From assembly GCF_019091085.1 (NCBI RefSeq), contig NZ_JAGXJY010000004.1, positions 337,483-401,482 on the forward strand: a DNA stretch of 64,000 bases, given 5' to 3'. Below are positions 17,290-25,666 of the stretch, one piece after another. The stretch comes from Mesorhizobium sp. GbtcB19 (GTDB lineage: Bacteria > Pseudomonadota > Alphaproteobacteria > Rhizobiales > Rhizobiaceae). A program made the translations under genes and the position numbers. The first letter of the stretch is position 1, and every line of letters begins with the position of its first letter. The notes under the pieces were generated by a model. The model did not search any database and was not told the origin of the DNA. It worked only from the letters and a program-made list of their open reading frames with translations.

Positions 17290-18114
17290 ATGATTTCCAG
17301 CATTGCCGAACTGATCTCGGACCGCATCGGAACGATGCCGGCCGGCGAGCGCCGCGCCGCCCAGACGCTGATCGCTAACTATCCGCTGACCGGGCTGAAG
17401 ACCGTCGCCGAGTTTTCGACCGCGGCCGGCGTGTCCTCGCCGACGATCCTGCGCTTCGTCGCCAGGCTCGGCTTCCAGAACTACCCTGAGTTCCAGTCGG
17501 CGCTGCAGGACGAACTGGCGGCGCAGTTGCAGTCGCCGGCATCGCGCGCGCTCGATCCGTCCTCGCCCAGCGGCGCCGTCTCGCCGATGCTGGAGGCGAC
17601 GCTCGACAATATGCGCGAGACGTTCCGTCACCTCAGCGACAAGCAGCTCGCCGACATCGCCGCGCGGCTTGCCGAGCGGCGCGGCAAGACCTTCCTGATC
17701 GGCGGCCGCTTCACCGATCCGCTGGCGCGCTACATGGCCGCCCACCTCGCGCTTATCCAGCCCGAGGTCTACCACCTGGCGGGCCAGGAAAGCATCTGGC
17801 GCGACCGGCTGATCGACATGGGCAAGCGTGACGTGCTGGTGATCTTCGACATCCGGCGCTATCAGGAAAGCCTGATCCGCTTCGCCGAGAAGGCGCATCA
17901 GCGTGGCGTGCAGATCATTCTGTTCACCGACCAGTGGCTGTCGCCGATCGCCCGCTTTGCCCGCCATGTGATCGCCGGGCGCACCGCCGTGCCCTCGGCA
18001 TGGGATTCGTCCGCCGCGCTCTTCGTCGTCGCCGAAACCCTGATCGGCGCCGTGACCAGGCAATTGGAAGCCGCCGGCGCCAAACGCATCCGCGACCTGG
18101 AAAGCTTGCGCTAG
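17290..18114 (+). CDS. MurR/RpiR family transcriptional regulator
   Basis: A 274-residue regulator beginning MISSIAELISDRIGTMPAG. N-terminal HTH_6 domain (residues 1-77; TVAEFSTAAGVSSPTILRF is the recognition part) and C-terminal SIS sugar-isomerase-like sensor domain (~120-260; FLIGGRFTDPLARYMA, DVLVIFDIRRYQ). SIS domains normally sense a phosphosugar, but in amine and amino-acid clusters RpiR proteins sense other ligands. ATG at 17290 with GGCGGGGG upstream; a TTG at 17233 is possible but unlikely. It is divergent from the amidohydrolase-permease-ligase operon and is its most likely regulator. Confidence 0.9.
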   Translation: MISSIAELISDRIGTMPAGERRAAQTLIANYPLTGLKTVAEFSTAAGVSSPTILRFVARLGFQNYPEFQSALQDELAAQLQSPASRALDPSSPSGAVSPMLEATLDNMRETFRHLSDKQLADIAARLAERRGKTFLIGGRFTDPLARYMAAHLALIQPEVYHLAGQESIWRDRLIDMGKRDVLVIFDIRRYQESLIRFAEKAHQRGVQIILFTDQWLSPIARFARHVIAGRTAVPSAWDSSAALFVVAETLIGAVTRQLEAAGAKRIRDLESLR

Positions 18115-18311
18115 CACCTTTAGCCTTCGCGAAAGTACGGCAGAGATCGGGGACCGGGACGGCAGTCCGGCTTCACGTTCCCGATTATCTCGACTCACCG
18201 GGCTCGCCGACAGGAGCTCGCCTGCGCCATCTTCGCGCCACCGCTTTCGGCACGAGCAGATCATGGATCAGGTCCCAACATCCAGCCGGCCAGGCAGCGA
18301 AATCCCTGGAC

Positions 18312-18722
18312 TCATCGCAACAGCCGCCCCTCGATCGACCAGCGTGCCGCCAGGAAGTTCAGTGCGGCGGCCACCACGACGCCGATGACCTTCGCCGGCC
18401 ACACGCCAATGGTCCCGGCCAGGACGGCGATCGACAGACTGGAGACGCCAAGCGAAATCAGCGCCCCCAGCGAGACGAAGCGCAGGAAGGAATGGTGCAG
18501 CCGGATGTCCGGGTCCCGCTCGAACGACCAGAACCGGTTCGCCACGAAGGAAAAGAGCACGGCGACGAACCACGCGCCGACATTGGCCGCCAAGGCCGGC
18601 GCCGCGAGTTTGAGCAGCAGGAAAAACGTCGTGAGGTCGATACCGGTGTTGACCAGCCCGACCACGGCGAAGCGGACGATCTTGTCGCCGGTCGAACGCC
18701 GCGGCTGGCCGGCACTGCTCAT
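18312..18722 (-). CDS. GtrA family membrane protein
   Basis: A 136-residue protein with four helices. The start of the domain, IVRFAVVGLVNTGIDLTTFF, and the middle WFVAVLFSFVANRFWSF with its Asn-Arg-x-Trp signature identify GtrA. GtrA proteins are thought to flip polyprenyl-phosphate sugars across the inner membrane. It is the last gene of a four-gene operon and overlaps the YdjC-type deacetylase gene by 4 bases (ATGA). In this context it probably flips the lipid-linked amino sugar built by its partners. Confidence 0.9.
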   Translation of the reverse strand: MSSAGQPRRSTGDKIVRFAVVGLVNTGIDLTTFFLLLKLAAPALAANVGAWFVAVLFSFVANRFWSFERDPDIRLHHSFLRFVSLGALISLGVSSLSIAVLAGTIGVWPAKVIGVVVAAALNFLAARWSIEGRLLR

Positions 18723-19531
18723 GAGCTGCCGTCCATGACACGGGCCCCGGCCCTGTCGAGGCTGGCGCCGAAATCGTCGGAAGCCAGGAAATCGAACTCG
18801 ACCTCGCGCACGCCCTGCATCGGGTCGCGCCTGCGCAAGATGTCATCGACATGGCCAGGATGGCACATGAAGACGCCTTGTTCTGGCAAGCCATCGACCG
18901 CGGCACGCAGCGTTGAGGCGAATTTCTCCGGCTGGCGCCAATCATAGATGCCCGATAGCGGCGTCATCACGCTGAAGCCGGCGCGCCGCATCGATCTGTT
19001 GAAGCCGGCGGCCAGCGTGGCGATCGCCGCAACCTTGGCATCCAGGCCGGCGAGCCCCGGTGCGCCTCGCAGCGCCGGCTTGTGCGCGCTTTGCCCAAAA
19101 CGCGCGAGCAGCCAATGTCGGACCACGGGAAGAAAATGCACATGCTGGTGCCCGTCGATGTAATCGGGCGGGCCGCCCAGCGCCTCGACGAAGCGGCCGT
19201 ATTGCGCGTCGAGCTCGGCATGAACGTCCCGTTCCTCGATACGCCCGCGCCGCACCGGCAGCGCCAGCGAAGCGAGCCCCGGCAGCTTGCCTTCCGGCGC
19301 CAGGCTGGAGGGGCCGGCCGCGGCGATCTGATCTGTAAGGGTCAGATGCAGCCCGATGGCGGCCCTGCCCCGAAAGGGTCTGATGCGCGCGGCCGCCTCC
19401 TGCCATTCGGGAAAACCGGTCATGCATCCGGTTCCGGTCAGGCGACCGCGCTCGACGAGGTCGAGGATCGCGCTCGATACGCCCGGCGCCAGCCCATAAT
19501 CGTCGGCGATCAGGCGGATCGACCGGGTCAT
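18719..19531 (-). CDS. YdjC/ChbG-type carbohydrate deacetylase
   Basis: A 270-residue protein with the YdjC fold landmarks: IRLIADDYGLAPGVSSAI at the N-terminus (Asp-Asp metal and catalytic residues), IGLHLTLTD near 75 (His) and DGHQHVHFLPVV near 140 (His-rich metal site). It should remove N-acetyl groups from an amino sugar. Relatives are HpnK, ChbG and Francisella NaxD, the last acting on undecaprenyl-phosphate-GalNAc. The adjacent GT2 and GtrA genes favour a NaxD-like role on a lipid-linked sugar. Start is the ATG at 19529-19531, overlapping the glycosyltransferase stop by 4 bases. Confidence 0.88.
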   Translation of the reverse strand: MTRSIRLIADDYGLAPGVSSAILDLVERGRLTGTGCMTGFPEWQEAAARIRPFRGRAAIGLHLTLTDQIAAAGPSSLAPEGKLPGLASLALPVRRGRIEERDVHAELDAQYGRFVEALGGPPDYIDGHQHVHFLPVVRHWLLARFGQSAHKPALRGAPGLAGLDAKVAAIATLAAGFNRSMRRAGFSVMTPLSGIYDWRQPEKFASTLRAAVDGLPEQGVFMCHPGHVDDILRRRDPMQGVREVEFDFLASDDFGASLDRAGARVMDGSS

Positions 19532-20496
19532 TTGCCGGGGGCAGCCTGCTCGGCGGCGTTGCCGTGGAGGACGTCGCGCACGATGTAGACGGGCCGGTCC
19601 TTGCTTTCGCTGAGCGTGACCCAGACATATTCGCCGATCAGCCCGAGCAGCGCCAGGTTGAGCCCGCCCAGCAGCACGACGGCAACCATGATGCTGGGAT
19701 AGCCGGGCACGGCGACGCCGTAGAACAGCACCTCGAAGAGGACCTTCACGCCATAGGCCAAGCCGGCAAACGCCGCCAGCAGCCCGATGAGGCTGATGAC
19801 GCGCAGCGGGATCACGGAAAACGAAGTGAACCCTTCCAGCGAGAAGGCGATCAGGTTGAACCTGCTCCATTTCGACGTGCCGCTGGCGCGGTTTTCCGGC
19901 GAGTACAGCACCGCCTTCTGGCGGAAGCCGGCCCAGGCGAACAGGCCCTTGTTGAAGCGGCGCTTGTCGCGCACGCTGGTCAAGGCCCGCGCCACCGCGC
20001 CGCGCATGACGCGGAAGTCTCCGGCGTTCTCGGGAATATCGAAGCGCTGGCTGCTGTTGATCGCCTTGTAGAAAAGCCGCGCCAGCTGGCTGCGCCGCCA
20101 GCTCCCTTCGCGCCGATCGTTCTGCGCAAAGACGACGTCGATCTCCGGGTTGTCGACCAGTTCGCCGATCATCTTCAGGCTGATGTCCATGGAGTGCTGG
20201 AGGTCGGAATCCATGATCAGCACCATGTCGCCGCGCGAATGATCGAGCCCGGCGAGCACCGCCGCTTCCTTGCCGAAATTGCGGCTGAGCCGCACGATCT
20301 CCCAGGAGCCCGACAATGAAGCGGCGAATATCTCGGCGCTGCCGTCGCGGCTGCCGTCGTCGACGAGGATCTTGCGGACCGTCATGCCGAAGCGCTCCGC
20401 CACGGCCGCCTCGAGCTTGTCGAGCAAACCGACGAAGGCAATCGCGGATTCGGCCTCGTTGAAGAACGGCGCGATGACGTCGAGCATCTCAGCCAT
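19528..20496 (-). CDS. Family 2 glycosyltransferase (polyprenyl-phosphate sugar transferase type)
   Basis: A 322-residue GT2 enzyme starting MAEMLDVIAPFFNEAES. Nucleotide-sugar motif ILVDDGSRDGS near 45, DSDLQHS (DxD) near 98, and the GtrB/ArnC/DPMS-specific NAGDFRVMRG near 160. Two C-terminal helices (~235-300) anchor it. It should transfer a sugar from a UDP donor to undecaprenyl phosphate on the cytoplasmic face. The ATG at 20494-20496 overlaps the upstream GT87 gene by 8 bases (a TTG two codons earlier is possible). With the following deacetylase it would give a lipid-linked hexosamine. Confidence 0.9.
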   Translation of the reverse strand: MAEMLDVIAPFFNEAESAIAFVGLLDKLEAAVAERFGMTVRKILVDDGSRDGSAEIFAASLSGSWEIVRLSRNFGKEAAVLAGLDHSRGDMVLIMDSDLQHSMDISLKMIGELVDNPEIDVVFAQNDRREGSWRRSQLARLFYKAINSSQRFDIPENAGDFRVMRGAVARALTSVRDKRRFNKGLFAWAGFRQKAVLYSPENRASGTSKWSRFNLIAFSLEGFTSFSVIPLRVISLIGLLAAFAGLAYGVKVLFEVLFYGVAVPGYPSIMVAVVLLGGLNLALLGLIGEYVWVTLSESKDRPVYIVRDVLHGNAAEQAAPGK

Positions 20497-21655
20497 GCGC
20501 AACGGCTCCGGCAGCCGGTATCTTCTGCCTGCCTTGCGTCCAGAACCAGCCGATCAGCAGGCAGGCGATGATGCTGATGCTGATTGGCCGGAACCAAAGA
20601 TGGAAAAGATCGTGCAGCCGCGGCTCGACGCTGGTCAGCCCGGTGACGAAAAGAAGCGTTGCCAAAAACCATCGCATGGCCCCGGCTCCCTTCTCTCGCC
20701 ACAGCAGGGCGATGGCGAGACCGGCAGGCACCGCCACCATGGCATAGGTGTTCTGCTCGACCCTCGGATTGAAGACGCACATGTAGAACGCCGCGGCGAG
20801 GAAGATGGCGAGTCCGCTGATGTCAGGGTCCAGCCTGCGGTCGAACTGGAGCACCAGCCAGAGCGTGAGCAAGCCCGCGACGACGCGCACGATCGTCGCC
20901 ACGGATTCAGGGATTGGCATCCCGAACCGCGTGAAAGGCGCCGTGAAGTCGGCCGGAACGAAGGGGCCGGTCGGATCGACCGTCATCGACGTCAGCATCC
21001 GGAAGAAATCATGGTATTGCGCGTTGACATAGTCGGTCGACGCAAAGCCATAGGGGATGGCGAGCACGACAAGCACCGCCAGCGCCAGCACCGGTATCAG
21101 CCTGGGACGCAGCGCTCCCGCCAGAAGCAGCATGATGATCGCGGTCGGCTTGGCGATGATTGCAAGCGTGGCCCAGAAGAAGCTCTCCGCCCGCCGCCCC
21201 TCGAGTGCCGACAGCGTCAGCAACCAGCATGCCCCGGCGAGCAGGATCGTTGCCTGGCCGTTGCGAAGCGCTGCCAGCGCCACCGGCAAGGCAAGGAAAA
21301 GACCGAAGGAAAGCAGCCATGTTTGCTCCTCGCCGCCGAGCCTGCGCACCTGACGCATCGCGGCAAGGGTCAGCACCGAAAAGCCCAGCATGTGCCATAA
21401 AATGTTGCCCAGATACGGCCCGAGCTTCAGCAGGGGAACATAGAGGGCGGCGAAGGCGGGAGCGTACAGATACCCCATGGCGACTTCGACGTGATACAGC
21501 GGTTGGCCGTTCAGAAAAGCTTCGCTGCCATGCCTGTAGATATGGACGACCGAACGCGCGTCGGGCGACCACAGCGCCAGGCCAAGCACGACCAGAAACG
21601 ACCCGACCCACAGCCAAAACCCCAAACGGTCGAAAACCGGCTTGGTTACCGTCAT
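20489..21655 (-). CDS. GT87-family integral membrane glycosyltransferase (DUF2029)
   Basis: A 388-residue GT-C type protein with about ten helices. The N-terminal loop after helix 1 carries VVHIYRHGSEAFLNGQPLY, followed by YLYAPAFAALYVPL, the family pattern (acidic residue plus GxPLY and YxYxP). GT87 enzymes use polyprenyl-phosphate sugars as donors on the periplasmic side. First gene of the GT87-GT2-YdjC-GtrA operon, it is therefore the likely transferase placing the (deacetylated) sugar on a periplasmic acceptor such as lipid A or a glycan. The acceptor is not predictable from sequence. Confidence 0.85.
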   Translation of the reverse strand: MTVTKPVFDRLGFWLWVGSFLVVLGLALWSPDARSVVHIYRHGSEAFLNGQPLYHVEVAMGYLYAPAFAALYVPLLKLGPYLGNILWHMLGFSVLTLAAMRQVRRLGGEEQTWLLSFGLFLALPVALAALRNGQATILLAGACWLLTLSALEGRRAESFFWATLAIIAKPTAIIMLLLAGALRPRLIPVLALAVLVVLAIPYGFASTDYVNAQYHDFFRMLTSMTVDPTGPFVPADFTAPFTRFGMPIPESVATIVRVVAGLLTLWLVLQFDRRLDPDISGLAIFLAAAFYMCVFNPRVEQNTYAMVAVPAGLAIALLWREKGAGAMRWFLATLLFVTGLTSVEPRLHDLFHLWFRPISISIIACLLIGWFWTQGRQKIPAAGAVAHG

Positions 21656-21876
21656 AGCGCACCCCGCGTTCCGACCAGGGCGGCTCTTCCCATCGCCGCC
21701 TGGCCTTCAGCGCCGGCGAGATATCACATCGAAATGAAATAGAAAATCCGCGCGTGACAGTTACCGGCGCGGGGCAAAGACGTTGGAACAGCGGCATTTT
21801 TCCGCCGCGCTGATCACAGTTCTGTGTTCAAAGCCATTGCTCCGATCCCAAAACAGCGGCGATCGGCGCCCGGTGC

Positions 21877-22914
21877 TTACGGCCTGATGAACACCTTTCC
21901 GTTGGGCCTGGCGAGCTCGGCCGGCAGCCGCGCCATCGCCTCGTCCAGCGGCACGACCGCCGTGACGTCGGTCGACCAGCGTCCGTCGGAAAAGCGCTTC
22001 TGCGCCTCCATCACCGCCGGGCCCAGCCTGTCGCGGAATTGCCGCATCCATTCGGCCAACCAGAAACCTTCGACGCGCTTGTGCTGGAAGATCAGCTGGC
22101 CGGGCTCGCGGATTACCGTCGGTTCGGCGTCGAGCCGGCCATAGACGATCCAGCGCGCGCGCTTCGGCATGGCGTTGAAGATGATCGAAGCCAGCGGACC
22201 GGTGACCGCGTCGAGGAAGATGCGCGGCTGCTCGGCCTTCATCGCCTCGCGCAGCGTCACCTCGAAATCCGCCGCCTTCTCGTTGAGCACATGGGCGGCG
22301 CCCAATTCCTTCAGCAGCGGAATCTGCTCGTCGCGGCGCACGGTGACGATCGGGCGAAAACCTTCCTCCTTCGCCAGGCCGATGATCAGCTTGCAGAGCT
22401 GGCTGGCGCCGGCAGTCATGATGAAGGCCTTTTCGCCCTCCTCTCTGACGATGTCGAACATCGCGAGCGCCGTCAGCGGATTGACGATCATCGCCGCGCC
22501 ATCCTCATCGCGCACGGTGTCGATGAGGGGAATACAGGACGCAGCCTCGGCAACCGCATAATCCGCCCACGCCCCCCAGTTCGACACGCCGGTGGCGAAG
22601 GCGACGCGCTTTCCCGCAAGGCTCCTCGCATAGGCGTCGTCGCCGGTGGCAACGACGGTGCCGACGCCCTCGAAGCCGGCGGGCCGACCCTTGACCCGCG
22701 GCTGACCGTATTGGCCCTTGATGAAGGCAATGTCGGACGGGTTGATCGAGGCGAGGCTGACCTTGATCAGCGCCTGCGACGGACCGGGCTCCGGCACCGC
22801 GATGCTGCCCGGCTGGAGATAGGGCTCCATCGCCTCCAGCGCGGCCGCCGAAGGCGTCCTTGTGTAGCCGTCGCCGACAAGCAGCAGACCCTGCATTTGC
22901 GATGGAAGCGTCAT
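21877..22914 (-). CDS. Zinc-type alcohol dehydrogenase / quinone oxidoreductase family protein
   Basis: A 345-residue MDR-superfamily reductase starting MTLPSQMQGLLLVGDGYTR. GroES-like N-domain (SLASINPSDIAFIKGQYG ~55, FEGVGTVVATG ~82) and Rossmann C-domain (FIMTAGASQLCKLIIGLA ~165). The catalytic-zinc Cys/His set of true alcohol dehydrogenases is not evident, so it is probably an NADPH-dependent enoyl/quinone reductase type. The ATG at 22912-22914 lies 5 bases after the acyl-CoA dehydrogenase stop; a long in-frame extension upstream is just shadow of that gene. Co-transcribed with the acyl-CoA dehydrogenase, it may reduce or remodel the enoyl product. Confidence 0.85.
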   Translation of the reverse strand: MTLPSQMQGLLLVGDGYTRTPSAAALEAMEPYLQPGSIAVPEPGPSQALIKVSLASINPSDIAFIKGQYGQPRVKGRPAGFEGVGTVVATGDDAYARSLAGKRVAFATGVSNWGAWADYAVAEAASCIPLIDTVRDEDGAAMIVNPLTALAMFDIVREEGEKAFIMTAGASQLCKLIIGLAKEEGFRPIVTVRRDEQIPLLKELGAAHVLNEKAADFEVTLREAMKAEQPRIFLDAVTGPLASIIFNAMPKRARWIVYGRLDAEPTVIREPGQLIFQHKRVEGFWLAEWMRQFRDRLGPAVMEAQKRFSDGRWSTDVTAVVPLDEAMARLPAELARPNGKVFIRP

Positions 22915-22919
22915 GGCCG

Positions 22920-24161
22920 TTACACCTTTTCCTGCGTGTATTTTTTCAGTTCCGCGCGCGCCACCTGCCGCCGGTGCACCGCGTCTGGCCCGTCGGCCAG
23001 CCGCAGCGTCCGCAGATGCGTCCAGGAGCGGGCGAGCGGCGTGTCCTGGCTGATGCCTTGCGCGCCGAACATCTGCACGGCCTCGTCCGTGACCTTGAGC
23101 GCGACGCGGGGCGCCACGACCTTGATCTGGCTGATCCAGGGGGCGGCCGCGCGAGGGTCTCCCTGGTCGATCATCCAGGCCGCCTTGAGGCAGAGCAGCC
23201 GTGCCATCTCGATCTCCATTCGGCATTCGGCGATGATGTCGAAATTGGCGCCGAGCTTGGCCAGCGGCTGGCCGAAGGCCTCGCGCCGCACCGAGCGCTG
23301 GCACAGCATCTCCAGCGCCATCTCGGCCTGGCCGATGGCGCGCATGCAGTGATGGATGCGGCCAGGTCCCAGCCGCCCCTGCGCGATCTCGAACCCCCTG
23401 CCCTCGCCGAGGATCAGGTTCGCCGCCGGCACCCGCACATCGTCGAATCTCAGATGCATATGGCCATGCGGCGCGTCGTCGTCGCCATAGACCTGCATCG
23501 GCCGCAATTTGGTGATGCCCTTGCTGTCGGAGGGAACGAGGATCATCGAGTGCCGGCGATGCTGCGGTTCCTCGTCCGACCCGGTCCTGACCATGACGAT
23601 GTAGATGGCGCAGCGCGGATCGCCGGCCCCCGACGCCCACCATTTCTCGCCGTTGAGCACATAATCGTCGCCCCGGCGCTCGCAGCACATCGAAATATTG
23701 GTCGCATCCGAGGAGGCGACGTCCGGCTCGGTCATCAGATAGGCCGAGCGGATCCTGCCGTCGAGCAACGGCTCCAGCCAGTCCCGCTTATGCGTGTCCG
23801 AGCCGTAACGCTCCAGCACCTCCATGTTGCCGGTGTCCGGGGCCGAGCAGTTGAAGGTCTCGGCGCCCAGATGCGCCTTGCCCATCTCCTCCGCCAGATA
23901 GGCATATTCGACGGTGGAAAGGCCGTAGCCGCGTTTGGAATCGGTCAGCCAGAAATTCCACAGCCCACGCTCCCGCGCGGTCTTTTTCAGCCCTTCGAGG
24001 ATTTCGGCCTGCCTGGTCGTATAGGCCCAGCGGTCGCCATTCTTGCCGACCTCGGCGAGGAACTCCTCGCCCATCGGCGCGATCTCATCGCGCACCATCG
24101 CCGCCACACGCTGGTGGATCGGCTTCAACCGTTCGGTCATGCCGAGATTCATGTCCGCCAT
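22920..24161 (-). CDS. Acyl-CoA dehydrogenase (ACAD10/11-like)
   Basis: A 413-residue FAD flavoprotein. N-terminal helical domain, then YLMTEPDVASSDATNI near 142, EKWWASGAGDPRC near 172, RQVARAELKKY at the C-terminus and REAFGQPLAKLGANFDIIAE near 292. The combination WNFWL, SSDATNI and WWASGAGD is characteristic of the ACAD10/11 subgroup. In animals that domain is fused to an aminoglycoside-phosphotransferase-like kinase and degrades 4-hydroxyacyl-CoA. Here the kinase is a separate gene at 25663-26742. Divergent from the SDR gene at 24283. Confidence 0.9.
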   Translation of the reverse strand: MADMNLGMTERLKPIHQRVAAMVRDEIAPMGEEFLAEVGKNGDRWAYTTRQAEILEGLKKTARERGLWNFWLTDSKRGYGLSTVEYAYLAEEMGKAHLGAETFNCSAPDTGNMEVLERYGSDTHKRDWLEPLLDGRIRSAYLMTEPDVASSDATNISMCCERRGDDYVLNGEKWWASGAGDPRCAIYIVMVRTGSDEEPQHRRHSMILVPSDSKGITKLRPMQVYGDDDAPHGHMHLRFDDVRVPAANLILGEGRGFEIAQGRLGPGRIHHCMRAIGQAEMALEMLCQRSVRREAFGQPLAKLGANFDIIAECRMEIEMARLLCLKAAWMIDQGDPRAAAPWISQIKVVAPRVALKVTDEAVQMFGAQGISQDTPLARSWTHLRTLRLADGPDAVHRRQVARAELKKYTQEKV

Positions 24162-24282
24162 CGCTTCCGGCCTTTCCGAAGATACATCTTTACCCGTGGC
24201 AAGGATGACCGTACTTCGGCTAGCCTTGTCAACGCGAGTCCTTGGGCGAGTCCCCGGCCGGGGCAGGATGCGGAGGAATGCG

Positions 24283-25098
24283 ATGAGCTATCTGGACAAG
24301 CTGTTCTCGGTCGCCGGCAAGACCGCGCTGGTGACGGGTGCGGCGACCGGCATCGGCCGCATGGTGGCGACCGGGCTGGTGCGCGCCGGCGGGCATGTGA
24401 TGATCGCCTCGCGCAAGGGCGAGGATTGCATGAAAGTCGCCAACGAATTGAACGCGCTCGGCGGCTCCGGCCTGGCCGAAGGCTTTGCCGGCGACGTGTC
24501 CAGCGAAGCCGGTATCGCGGCGCTGGTCGCCGAGGTCAAGGCGCGCACGGAGCGCCTGCACATCCTGGTCAACAATGCCGGCATTTCCTGGGGCGCGCCG
24601 CTGCAGGAATTCCCTTACCACGCCTGGGCCAAGGTGTTCGGCGTCAACGTCACCGCCGTCTTTCACCTGACCAGGGAGCTGCTGCCCCTGCTCGATGCCG
24701 CCGCGAGCGACGAGGATCCGGCCCGCGTGATCAATCTCGGCTCGGTGATGGGCACCCAGCCGCTGGCCGACGACGCCTACTCCTACACCGCCTCGAAAGC
24801 CGCCGTGCACCATCTGACGCGTACGCTGGCGATCGAGTTCGCCGCCCGCCGCATCACCGTCAACGCCTTTGCCCCCGGTCCCTTCCAGAGCCGGATGACG
24901 GCATTCGCCACCGCGACCAAGGAGCAGGCGAAACATGTTGGTAACCATGTTCCGCTCGGCCGCATCGGCGTGGCGGATGACATTGCCGGCGCAACGCTTT
25001 ATTTGTGCAGCCGTGCCGGCAGCTATGTCACCGGCGCCATCCTGCCCATCGACGGCGGCCAGTCGGTGCAGCATGGGATGACGTTGTTCAAGGAATAG
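24283..25098 (+). CDS. SDR-family oxidoreductase
   Basis: A 271-residue classical short-chain dehydrogenase. Cofactor motif TGAATGIG near residue 18, NNAG near 98, catalytic Ser in NLGSVMG near 150 and Tyr-x3-Lys in YSYTASKAA near 168, C-terminal SYVTGAILPIDGG. ATG at 24283 with GGAGG 6-7 bases upstream. The acidic/neutral residue after the second strand (ASRKGED) suggests NADP(H). The stop codon lies inside the first unit of a 41-base tandem duplication. It probably oxidises or reduces a hydroxyacyl/ketoacyl intermediate of the locus. Confidence 0.9.
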   Translation: MSYLDKLFSVAGKTALVTGAATGIGRMVATGLVRAGGHVMIASRKGEDCMKVANELNALGGSGLAEGFAGDVSSEAGIAALVAEVKARTERLHILVNNAGISWGAPLQEFPYHAWAKVFGVNVTAVFHLTRELLPLLDAAASDEDPARVINLGSVMGTQPLADDAYSYTASKAAVHHLTRTLAIEFAARRITVNAFAPGPFQSRMTAFATATKEQAKHVGNHVPLGRIGVADDIAGATLYLCSRAGSYVTGAILPIDGGQSVQHGMTLFKE

Positions 25099-25170
25099 GA
25101 CGCCCGGTTCAAGGAATCCGGGCGGGGTTCAAGGAATAAGGCGCCCGGTTTCAAGGAATCGGGGCGGGGG
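25087..25170 (+). repeat. Tandem duplication of a ~41-base unit spanning the SDR stop codon
   Basis: Two adjacent units, 25087-25127 and 25128-25170, each beginning TTCAAGGAATA and containing GCCCGGTTCAAGGAATC then a G-rich end. Within each unit TTCAAGGAAT itself occurs twice, so the motif appears four times at about 20-base spacing. Unit 1 includes the last codons and TAG of the SDR gene. The duplication lengthens the spacer to the MaoC gene. Confidence 0.85.
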
Positions 25171-25186
25171 CGCGGAGGACATCAGC

Positions 25187-25666
25187 GTGGAACCGATCAG
25201 TCTGGATCTGCTTCTGGCAAGCGTCGGCAAGGAGGTCGGCGTGTCGCCCTGGCGCACGGTGACGCAGCGCATGATCGACCAGTTCGCCGATGCCACCGAC
25301 GACCACCAGTTCATCCATTGCGATCCCGAGCGCGCCGAGCGCGAGACGCCGTTCGGCGGCACCATCGCGCATGGTTTCCTGTCCCTTTCGCTTTTGTCGG
25401 CGATGACCTTCGAGACCATGCCGCCGCTCGAAAACACCAAGATGGGCGTCAACCACGGCTTCGACACGCTGCGCTTCCTGGCGCCGGTGAAGACCGGCGC
25501 CAGGATCCGCACCCGCTTCGTGCTTGCCGACGTCAAGGTGAGGCCGTCCGGCTGGGTGCAGACGGCGCATGACGTGACCATCGAGATCGAGGGTTCGAAA
25601 AAGCCCGCGCTGACCGCCCGCTGGCTGACGCTCACCTTGCTCGAGCGCCAGCCCGAGACCGCATGA
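25187..25666 (+). CDS. MaoC-family (R)-specific enoyl-CoA hydratase
   Basis: A 159-residue single hot-dog domain protein. The active-site dyad is in FADATDDHQFIHCDP near residue 35 (Asp and His), followed by FGGTIAHGFLSLSLL (overhanging segment). GTG start at 25187 preceded by GGAGGAC; no in-frame ATG fits better. It should hydrate or dehydrate enoyl-CoA/3-hydroxyacyl-CoA. Its stop overlaps the start of the phosphotransferase gene (ATGA), implying a shared pathway with that kinase and the divergent acyl-CoA dehydrogenase. Confidence 0.92.
   Translation: MEPISLDLLLASVGKEVGVSPWRTVTQRMIDQFADATDDHQFIHCDPERAERETPFGGTIAHGFLSLSLLSAMTFETMPPLENTKMGVNHGFDTLRFLAPVKTGARIRTRFVLADVKVRPSGWVQTAHDVTIEIEGSKKPALTARWLTLTLLERQPETA

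Noticed and set aside
21877..23688. A 603-codon frame fusing the quinone-oxidoreductase-like protein to an N-terminal extension
   Set aside because: The extension is the wrong frame of the acyl-CoA dehydrogenase gene; the MDR domain has its own ATG 5 bases after that gene's stop.
25087..25170. CRISPR-like array
   Set aside because: Only two ~41-base units with internal repeats and no distinct spacers; no cas genes in the window.
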